Assembly: GCA_023412745.1 (NCBI GenBank)
Contig: JAEZBZ010000328.1
Coordinates: forward strand, 1-11,571
Direction of reading: 5' to 3'
DNA length: 11,571 nt
Source of the DNA: Pseudomonadota bacterium
GTDB taxonomy: Bacteria > Pseudomonadota > Alphaproteobacteria > Rhizobiales > Hyphomicrobiaceae
The notes beneath the pieces are model-generated. The model did not search any database and was not told the origin of the DNA. It worked only from the letters and a program-made list of their open reading frames with translations. How positions within the stretch are numbered: position 1 is the stretch's first letter; each line of letters begins with the position of its first letter. Below, piece by piece: positions 5,952 through 11,571 of the stretch. Made by a program: the position numbers and the translations under genes.

Positions 5952-6698
5952 CTATTCAACTCCAGCATCGGCGAACTGAGCCCAGGAAAAGTGCACTGGA
6001 TAGCCTTCGCCCACCAACGTCGATGTCACTTCGGTCAATGGCAGCCCGACAACATTGGTGTAGGAGCCGATGATCTTCTGGACAAAAGAACCGGCCAAGC
6101 CCTGGATTGCATATCCACCAGCTTTGCCACGCCATTCCCGAGACGCAATGTAGGCATCCATCTCGGCCGTCGAAAGACGCTTGAAGCGCACCCGCGTGTC
6201 GACGATCTTCTGCCGCACCTTGTCGTCCGGCGTGATGATGCAAAGCCCGGTCAGAACACGATGAGCGCGACCTGAAAGCAATTGAAGCGCGGCCACGGCT
6301 TCCTCGATCGTTTCCGGTTTCAGCACCGTCCGCCGCCCGACCGCGACCACCGTATCAGCGGCCAGCACGAACGCATCCGCGATGTCGCGATCGTTGGCGA
6401 TCTGGTCGCGCGCAGCCTCGGCCTTGGCCCGGGCCAGCCGTGTCGCTAATGCACGCGGCATCTCACCCTTGCGCGGGGTTTCATCGAGGGAAGCTGGACG
6501 CAAGGCGTCTGGCGTGATTCCGGCCTGAGCCAACAGGGTCAGCCGGCGCGGCGACGCGCTGGCCAGGACCAGCTTGGGGTGTTCGAGCTTCTCGCGTGTG
6601 CCCGCGCGCGCATTGGCCAGGGTTTTGCGTAACGTATCCCGTCGCGGACCGTCATTTTTGCTGAAGGCGGAGAACAATCCAAGTTTGCTTGAGATCAT
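5952..6698 (-). CDS. maf: Maf-family nucleotide pyrophosphatase, with N-terminal extension
   Basis: A Maf/HAM1-fold house-cleaning enzyme that hydrolyses non-canonical or excess nucleoside triphosphates to the monophosphate and pyrophosphate. The core starts at about residue 42 (KLVLASASPRR, with the SxSPRR substrate loop). It continues with DETP, LAADTVV containing the catalytic Asp115, and GKAGGYAIQGLAGSFV (191-206). The GGYAIQG form matches the YhdE-type dTTP/UTP pyrophosphatase subgroup rather than YceF; that is an inference. At 248 residues it is about 40 longer than usual. The added N-terminus (MISSKLGLFSAFSK then an Arg/Lys-rich stretch) has no counterpart that I know. No other ATG or GTG lies before the core and the ribosome site is weak, so the true start is uncertain. 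yacG follows without a gap. Confidence 0.96.
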   Translation of the reverse strand: MISSKLGLFSAFSKNDGPRRDTLRKTLANARAGTREKLEHPKLVLASASPRRLTLLAQAGITPDALRPASLDETPRKGEMPRALATRLARAKAEAARDQIANDRDIADAFVLAADTVVAVGRRTVLKPETIEEAVAALQLLSGRAHRVLTGLCIITPDDKVRQKIVDTRVRFKRLSTAEMDAYIASREWRGKAGGYAIQGLAGSFVQKIIGSYTNVVGLPLTEVTSTLVGEGYPVHFSWAQFADAGVE

Positions 6699-6995
6699 CA
6701 GGCTATCTCACCCAGGCTTCAGCGGAGACGGTGGCTTGAAATTCAGCACTAACGCGCCGACGCACGATGCGGTCGCACCCCGAGATGCACCCACGGGGCA
6801 AATCTTCGAAGCGGCCATGCACCGCCCCCGCAGAATGCGCCGTTGACCGGGCGAAAGCAAGGAGCGGCCGCGTGCGCACAGCGCTGGCAAACAAGCACAT
6901 TGGCGCATACTCGGCTCGAAAATTGCCACAGGTTCGAGTAATGTTCAGATGCCGAACGACCTTGCCCCTTCGGGCGCATGAGAGAGGACAGCCGC
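6699..6995. other. divergent intergenic region between maf and the CRP-type regulator
   Basis: About 300 bases expected to hold promoters for maf (minus) and the regulator/cyclase pair (plus). Frames on both strands are Cys/Arg-rich and lack family signal, so I call none. An inverted repeat lies at 6915-6938. No EcfG-type or strong sigma-70 hexamers stand out. Confidence 0.5.
6915..6938. promoter_or_regulatory. possible operator upstream of the CRP-type regulator
   Basis: Inverted repeat CTCGAA (6915-6920) and TTCGAG (6933-6938) with a 12-base spacer, ending 57 bp before the regulator's start. It does not match the E. coli CRP site or the FNR/FixK site. It could be an autoregulatory site for a protein with altered specificity, or chance. 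Confidence 0.25.
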
Positions 6996-7694
6996 ATGTC
7001 GCCTCAAGTCAATATCGCGCAGATGCTTCTCAACACGAAGCTGTTCGGCAAATTGGGCGACGACAGCCGGCTGGAAGTGGCCAAGCAAATGCGTGAGACG
7101 ACTTTCACAGCAGGCCAGTCGATCTTCGCGCGCGGCGACTCCGGCAAGGACGTTTATCTCGTGCTCGACGGCCGCGTGCGGTTGTCGGTTCTGTCGAGCG
7201 AAGGCCGCGAGTTGACCTTCAGCCATGCCGGTCCTGGCGATGTGTTCGGCGAAATCGCAGCGCTTGACGGCGGCCTGCGCACGGCCGACGCCACCGCGGT
7301 GTCGCCTGTGAAAGCGATGACGCTGTCGCACATGACCTTGAAAAAGCTGCTTGAGACCTCACCGGCGTTTGCCGCGGCCGCCACCGCGTTCCTGTGCGCG
7401 CGGATTCGAGAGACGGACCTGCAGCTCGAGGGCGTCGCGCTGCACCGCATCGAGGTCCGGCTCGCCCGCTTCATCCTGGGCCTCCTGCGCCAGCGCCAGC
7501 CCACCGGCAATAGCGCCCGGGAAAAGGTCGACCTTGGCATGTCCCAGGGCGAGCTTGCCTTGCTGCTCGGCGCCAGCCGGCCGAAGGTCAATGCTGCCCT
7601 AACCCTGCTGGAAGACATTGGCGCGATACAGCGGCGTGATACAATTGTTGACTGCGATGTCGCCGAGCTGCGCCGCATGGCGGAGTACGAATAG
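6996..7694 (+). CDS. CRP/FNR-family cyclic-nucleotide-responsive transcription regulator
   Basis: A 232-residue regulator of the usual CRP length. The N-terminal cyclic-nucleotide-binding barrel (about 16-125) carries FGEIAALDGGLRTADATA at 84-101. E86 and R95-T96 match the ribose- and phosphate-binding Glu and Arg-Ser of E. coli CRP, so cAMP binding is likely. No Fe-S cysteine cluster is present, so it is not an FNR oxygen sensor. After the long dimer helix comes a winged HTH (MSQGELALLLGASRPKVNAA, about 182-201). Aligned to CRP, Arg180 is kept (R195), but Glu181 becomes Pro196 and Arg185 becomes Ala200, so its DNA site probably differs from TGTGA-N6-TCACA. The ATG at 6996 is preferred over that at 6978 because AGAGGA precedes it by seven bases. 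The adenylate cyclase follows after 51 bp, presumably in the same operon. Confidence 0.96.
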   Translation: MSPQVNIAQMLLNTKLFGKLGDDSRLEVAKQMRETTFTAGQSIFARGDSGKDVYLVLDGRVRLSVLSSEGRELTFSHAGPGDVFGEIAALDGGLRTADATAVSPVKAMTLSHMTLKKLLETSPAFAAAATAFLCARIRETDLQLEGVALHRIEVRLARFILGLLRQRQPTGNSAREKVDLGMSQGELALLLGASRPKVNAALTLLEDIGAIQRRDTIVDCDVAELRRMAEYE

Positions 7695-7745
7695 GGTTCA
7701 GCGTTCACCACGCCGCGCGACGCACATCTGACAGGGAGCGCTTGG

Positions 7746-9086
7746 GTGGATCAGGCTGGCCGTCATTTTAGCCAACCGGATGTCGACGAACGGCGCGGGC
7801 CAACTGCACTGCCAAGCACGCCAGCGCAGGGCGAGTTTTTGTGGCGCCGCCTATCAAATACGTCGGTCCTGCGCCGCGTCATCGATGGCGTAACTTATGC
7901 GGCGGAACTCGGCACGTCTGGCTATCCGCCCGACGTCCGCCGGCGGCTGCTGATCATCAATCTCATCGCCTACCTGATTGCCGCGTCCACAGCGATCTAC
8001 GCGCTGCAGCACATCAAGCTCGACTATCAGACATACAAGCCGCTGGTGTTCATCAACCTGGCGCTACTCGTCATCGCGCTGCTGGTGCCGGCAATGCATC
8101 GGTTCAGCCCGATCGCCGGAGGATTGGCGATTGTCATAAGCGAGTACGTCGCGCTAATGGCCTTCACGTTCTATCTGGGACGGACATCCGGCATGCAGTT
8201 GCAATATCTGGTCGCGGCAGCGGCGCCGTTCGTGGTGTTCGGCCTGGAACGCATCCGGCTGGTCGTCGCGGTTGTCGCGATCGGTCTCGCCCTGCATCTG
8301 ATCGCATGGTTCCGGTTTCCAGGCGAAGCGGCTTATATCAAGGCAAGCAGCGATATCCTCGATCCGCTCTATGTGCAGGCTGCAATCACCACCGCTGCGT
8401 TGATTGCGGCCTCGGTCTGGTATGCATTCCGGCTCGTCGAGCGCGCACGTGCCGAAACCGATACCCTGTTGCGCAACATCCTGCCCGACAGCATTGCCGA
8501 TCGCCTGAAGGCGCGTCCCGGCGAGCTGATCGCCGACAGTTATGCGGAAGCCACTGTTCTCTTTGCTGACATCTCGGGCTTCGTCGCGATCGCGCGCCAA
8601 CTCGGCGCAGAGCGCACGGTGGCAATGCTCAACAGCCTCGTCAGCGAGTTCGATGCCTTGGCGGCGCGGCACGGCGTCGAGAAGATCAAGACCATCGGCG
8701 ATGCCTACATGGCTGTCGCGGGCCTGCCCGAACGCTCGCCCGATCACACCATGCGCATGGCGCGGATGGCACTCGACATGCTGACTGCGATCGAGCGTGT
8801 GCGCGCTGATACGGGGCTGGATTTGAACATGCGCATCGGCATGGCGTCCGGACCAGTGATCTCCGGCGTGATCGGGACGCGCAAATTCAGCTTTGATGTT
8901 TGGGGCGATGCGGTAAACATTGCCGCGCGCCTGGAAAACCTCGGCGCCAAGGGGCGCGTTCATATCTGTCCGGCGTGCCGCGAGATACTTGAACCGGCGT
9001 TTACACTGGAACCGCGCGGGCCGGTCGATATCAAAGGCGTCGGCCAGCGAGAGACTTGGTTTCTGGTCAGCACCCGATCCCGCTGA
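7746..9086 (+). CDS. membrane class III adenylate cyclase
   Basis: A 446-residue inner-membrane enzyme making cAMP from ATP. A cytosolic N-terminus (1-65) is followed by six predicted helices (about 68-88, 99-117, 122-145, 152-167, 171-189, 208-229), a short linker helix (ERARAETDTLLRNILP) and the catalytic domain (about 265-446). All key residues are visible: metal-binding D275 (FADISGF) and D319 (GDAYM), adenine-selecting K315 and D384 (FDVWGDAVN), and transition-state N391 and R395. K plus D points to ATP rather than GTP. One chain has one catalytic domain, so it must work as a homodimer. The six-helix module could be a sensor, ligand unknown. The start is GTG, with GGGAG seven bases upstream. 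It stands 51 bp after a CRP-type regulator that should bind its product. Confidence 0.97.
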   Translation: MDQAGRHFSQPDVDERRGPTALPSTPAQGEFLWRRLSNTSVLRRVIDGVTYAAELGTSGYPPDVRRRLLIINLIAYLIAASTAIYALQHIKLDYQTYKPLVFINLALLVIALLVPAMHRFSPIAGGLAIVISEYVALMAFTFYLGRTSGMQLQYLVAAAAPFVVFGLERIRLVVAVVAIGLALHLIAWFRFPGEAAYIKASSDILDPLYVQAAITTAALIAASVWYAFRLVERARAETDTLLRNILPDSIADRLKARPGELIADSYAEATVLFADISGFVAIARQLGAERTVAMLNSLVSEFDALAARHGVEKIKTIGDAYMAVAGLPERSPDHTMRMARMALDMLTAIERVRADTGLDLNMRIGMASGPVISGVIGTRKFSFDVWGDAVNIAARLENLGAKGRVHICPACREILEPAFTLEPRGPVDIKGVGQRETWFLVSTRSR

Positions 9087-9174
9087 CGCACCACAGAACG
9101 CCGTCATGAACATAGCTTCTGATGCGCCTCTTCGGTGTTCAGCGCGACCGGCATGATGGCCCGCCCCTAGGTCT

Positions 9175-9693
9175 TCATGGTTCCTTCGGGCTCAGATCCG
9201 GCAGGGGATCATCCTTGTGCTTGGGATGGATGGCACGTGAATCCGATCTGTACAGCGCAATTTTCCAGCCCGAACCGTTGAGGTTTTCCAGATAGAACGA
9301 CGCCGATGCCGCGCTTTCGTATGTCGTCTTGGCTGCCCAGGCCCAAAACCAGCCGCGCTCCCACACATCCACGCGCGCCAAGGTCTGCTCCACGCGGGCA
9401 TGCCGGATCTCATACGCAAACTGCTGCGCGCGGGTGGCGAGCAAGTGGGGAAACGGCGGAACTTTCTGGATTTTCATGGCCCGCGGCTGCGGTCCGCATT
9501 GATCCGGACAGCTCACCGGCAGGACCGCGCCTTGTGATGCCAACAATGGATAAACACGTGCCTCGTCGCCCTTGCGCAGCTCATCGTACCAATTGGCAAT
9601 GAACGTCCGCACCTCGTCCTCCGGGCTTTGCGCGCCGGCCCGCTGGGGAATTACCGCGAATACGAGAAACGCTGAAACCATTAAAAAGCGCAT
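9175..9693 (-). CDS. exported NTF2-like protein of unknown function
   Basis: A 172-residue protein with a signal peptide (MRFLMVSAFLVFAVIPQRAGAQ, cleavage after AGA or AGAQ). The mature part opens with EDEVRTFIANWYDELRKGD, the helix pattern typical of NTF2/SnoaL-like folds. It contains two close cysteines (CPDQC) that could form a periplasmic disulfide, then a Trp-rich segment (WERGWFWAWAAKT) and a hydrophilic Pro/Lys end. I do not recognise a specific family. I chose the Met at 9693 because the signal peptide starts there; a GTG at 9732 would add 13 residues. Neither has a good ribosome site. It lies 95 bp after gcvPB on the same strand and may be its distal partner, but no link to glycine cleavage is apparent. 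It converges with the cyclase gene. Confidence 0.75.
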   Translation of the reverse strand: MRFLMVSAFLVFAVIPQRAGAQSPEDEVRTFIANWYDELRKGDEARVYPLLASQGAVLPVSCPDQCGPQPRAMKIQKVPPFPHLLATRAQQFAYEIRHARVEQTLARVDVWERGWFWAWAAKTTYESAASASFYLENLNGSGWKIALYRSDSRAIHPKHKDDPLPDLSPKEP

Positions 9694-9788
9694 CGCAGCA
9701 CGCCAACTCGATGGAGAAAACAGAAAGGGCACCCGATTGGATCGAATGCCCCATCATCTGTCGCCTGAGAAAGTGTCGGGTTCGCGGC

Positions 9789-11372
9789 CTACTCCGCCGC
9801 TTCCTTTTGCGCGGCCTCCGGCTTCCAGCGCAGCTTCGGCTCGCGCGCTGCCCGTGTCTCATCGAGACGACGGCGCGGTGCCAGCATCGGCGCCTTCTTG
9901 AAGCGGCTCTTGTCGTTGCCGTGAATAGCTTCCTGGGCGAGGAAGCGCAGCGTCGCGATGAACTGGTCGAGGCTCGACTTCGATTCCGACTCGGTCGGCT
10001 CGATCAGCATCGCGCCATGCACCACCAGAGGGAAATACATCGTCATCGGATGATACCCCTCGTCGATCATCGCCTTGGCGAAGTCTAACGTGGTGACGCC
10101 GGTGTCCTTCAGGAAACGATCGTCGAATAGCACCTCGTGCATGCACGGCTTGTCGCCGAATGGCTGACTGAACAGATCGCGCAGGCCGGCGCGGATGTAG
10201 TTGGCGCTCAGCACAGCATCTTCCGACGCCTGCCGCATGCCATCCGAACCGTGCGAGAGCATGTACGTCAGCGCACGCACGAACATGCCCATCTGGCCGT
10301 GGAACGCTGTCAGACGGCCGAACGGCTTCATGCCGAGCTTTTCGGCCTCCGCCACGTCCTCAACCAGCCTGAACCCCTCGCCATCGCGCACCGCGAACGG
10401 CACCGGTGCGTACTTGGCCAGTGCCTTAGACAGCACGACCGGCCCGGAGCCCGGACCGCCACCACCGTGCGGTGTCGAGAAGGTCTTGTGCAGGTTGATG
10501 TGCATGGCGTCGACGCCCAGATCACCTGGCCGCACCTTGCCGACGATGGCGTTGAAGTTGGCGCCGTCGCAGTAGAAGTAGGCGCCCGCCTCGTGCACGG
10601 CCTTAGCGATTTCCGCCACTTCCGGCTCGAACAATCCGCACGTGTTTGGATTGGTCAGCATGATCGCGGCAACGTCCGGGCCCAGCGCCTCGCGCACGGC
10701 TTCCACCGACACGGTGCCGTCATCGCGCGCCGGAACCGCCTTCACCGTGTAGCCCATGAAGGCCGCGGTAGCGGGATTGGTTCCGTGCGCCGATTCCGGC
10801 ACCAGGACGACATTGCGCTTGGAACCCTCGGCCTCGTGCGCCGCCTTGATCGCCAGCATGCCGCACAATTCGCCATGCGCGCCAGCCTTGGGCGACAGCG
10901 CGACCGCTTGCATGCCGGTGAGCTCTAGCAGATAGCCCGCAAGCATCTCCATCAGCGCAATGGCACCCTGCACGGACTGCTGCGGCTGCAGCGGATGCGC
11001 ATCGCCGAAACCTGGCAGCCGCGCCATCTTCTCGTTGAGGCGCGGGTTGTGCTTCATCGTGCACGAGCCGAGCGGATACAGCCCGCTGTCGATCGCGTAG
11101 TTCTTGCGCGACAGACGCACGTAGTGGCGCATCGTTTCCGGCTCGGTCAGACCCGGCAGGCCGATCTGGCCTTTCCTCTCCAACCCGCCCAGGCGCGATT
11201 TGACCTTCTTCGGCTCCGGCATATCGACGCCGGTTTTATCCAGGCTGCCGTGTTCGAAGATCAGCGGCTCTTCGTGATCGAGGCCGCGGTTGCCGGTGAA
11301 CGTCTGGAATTCCGAGCCGGCGGTCTTGGTGTCAGCGACACCGGTCGGCCGGCCTTGCGTGTTCATCGCCAT
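9789..11372 (-). CDS. gcvPB: glycine dehydrogenase (decarboxylating) subunit 2
   Basis: A 527-residue beta-type subunit of the two-gene P-protein of the glycine cleavage system. With subunit 1 it decarboxylates glycine on PLP and passes the aminomethyl group to lipoyl H-protein (cytosol). Visible signatures are GLYPLGSCTMKHNPR (97-111), ESAHGTNPATAAF (193-205), NPNTCGLFEP, FYCDGANFNA, and the PLP lysine K296 in INLHKTFSTPHGGGGPGSGP. The length is normal for GcvPB plus a charged C-terminal tail of about 30 residues (after residue 495). The ATG follows the gcvPA TAA directly, and GGAGG eight bases before the ATG lies in gcvPA, so subunit synthesis is coupled. This is the split form; many proteobacteria have a single fused GcvP instead. 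Confidence 0.98.
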   Translation of the reverse strand: MAMNTQGRPTGVADTKTAGSEFQTFTGNRGLDHEEPLIFEHGSLDKTGVDMPEPKKVKSRLGGLERKGQIGLPGLTEPETMRHYVRLSRKNYAIDSGLYPLGSCTMKHNPRLNEKMARLPGFGDAHPLQPQQSVQGAIALMEMLAGYLLELTGMQAVALSPKAGAHGELCGMLAIKAAHEAEGSKRNVVLVPESAHGTNPATAAFMGYTVKAVPARDDGTVSVEAVREALGPDVAAIMLTNPNTCGLFEPEVAEIAKAVHEAGAYFYCDGANFNAIVGKVRPGDLGVDAMHINLHKTFSTPHGGGGPGSGPVVLSKALAKYAPVPFAVRDGEGFRLVEDVAEAEKLGMKPFGRLTAFHGQMGMFVRALTYMLSHGSDGMRQASEDAVLSANYIRAGLRDLFSQPFGDKPCMHEVLFDDRFLKDTGVTTLDFAKAMIDEGYHPMTMYFPLVVHGAMLIEPTESESKSSLDQFIATLRFLAQEAIHGNDKSRFKKAPMLAPRRRLDETRAAREPKLRWKPEAAQKEAAE

Positions 11373-11571
11373 TTACAGCACCTCCCGCAGTGCCTTGACG
11401 TAAGCGTCGCGGTCTTCGTCAGTGTTGATCTCGGTGGAGGCCACAATGATCAGGTCGGCCAGCTCCTTGCGCGCCGGTTCGAGACGTGCGGCGGGCACAC
11501 CGCCCATCACGCCTTTCTTGGCCAGCGCATCGATGGTCTTTTGCGCGTCGCCCGGCACACGGATGGTGAAC
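11373..11571 (-). CDS. gcvPA: glycine dehydrogenase (decarboxylating) subunit 1, C-terminal part
   Basis: The last 65 codons or so of gcvPA; the 5' part is beyond the window. The frame is open to the window edge (FTIRVPGDAQKTIDALAKKG). GVMGGVPAARLEP and a C-terminal helix ending YVKALREVL match the end of GcvPA: the stretch in which members carry G-GG-L-R, followed by ASTEIN-TDEDRDAY, equivalent to the family's VTExxTxxDID end. The TAA abuts the gcvPB ATG. The valine at 11558 is internal, not a start. Confidence 0.95.
   Translation of the reverse strand, partial: FTIRVPGDAQKTIDALAKKGVMGGVPAARLEPARKELADLIIVASTEINTDEDRDAYVKALREVL

Noticed and set aside
6855..7096. Plus-strand frame with AAGGAG seven bases before a GTG near 6867, overlapping the regulator start
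   Set aside because: The product is Arg/Gln/Ala-rich without family signal and overlaps the CRP-type gene in another frame, so it looks like a shadow frame with a chance ribosome site.
9087..9174. Terminator between the cyclase and the convergent exported-protein gene
   Set aside because: No stem with a T-tract on either strand; pairing attempts around 9120-9143 leave several mismatches.
10137..10928. Long plus-strand frame of 263 codons opposite gcvPB
   Set aside because: It is His/Arg/Val-rich mirror text of gcvPB with no domain signal.

Overview
The window reads as chromosomal DNA of an alphaproteobacterium, most likely Hyphomicrobiales (Bradyrhizobium/Xanthobacter-like). Supporting signs are GC-rich coding regions, a tail-to-head maf-yacG-tRNA-Phe block, a glycine decarboxylase P-protein split into two subunits, a GGAAC-N17-CGTT promoter of the alphaproteobacterial EcfG general stress type, and a small Arg/His-rich exported protein of a kind I associate with this order. 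The lineage is inferred from content, not from a search.

Layout, left to right. (1) 38-772, plus: TauE/SafE-type membrane permease. (2) 802-3323, minus: a large membrane-anchored GGDEF-EAL c-di-GMP protein followed by a possible small single-helix membrane protein. Its upstream region (3324-3620) is an AT-rich non-coding block with an operator-like inverted repeat 14 bp from the start codon. (3) 3673-3996, minus: small secreted Arg/His-rich protein ending in a strong rho-independent terminator. (4) 4011-5191: about 1.2 kb without an intact gene, holding the frameshifted tail of a CTP-synthase-type glutamine amidotransferase. (5) 5192-5407, minus: 71-residue Cys-rich protein with a near-perfect Shine-Dalgarno and an EcfG-type promoter. 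(6) 5562-6698, minus: maf, yacG and tRNA-Phe(GAA). (7) 6996-9086, plus: a CRP/FNR-type regulator followed by a six-helix membrane class III adenylate cyclase, probably one operon. (8) 9175-11571, minus: gcvPA (partial), gcvPB and a small exported NTF2-like protein.

Two nucleotide second-messenger modules lie within 6 kb. One is a bifunctional-looking c-di-GMP enzyme. The other is a cAMP synthase next to a regulator that keeps the cAMP-binding arginine but has changed DNA-contact residues. I see no CRISPR array, transposase, prophage or defence island, and I do not claim a new multi-gene system. The best leads are the stress-promoter-driven Cys-rich protein, the local cAMP circuit, and the degenerate amidotransferase region.
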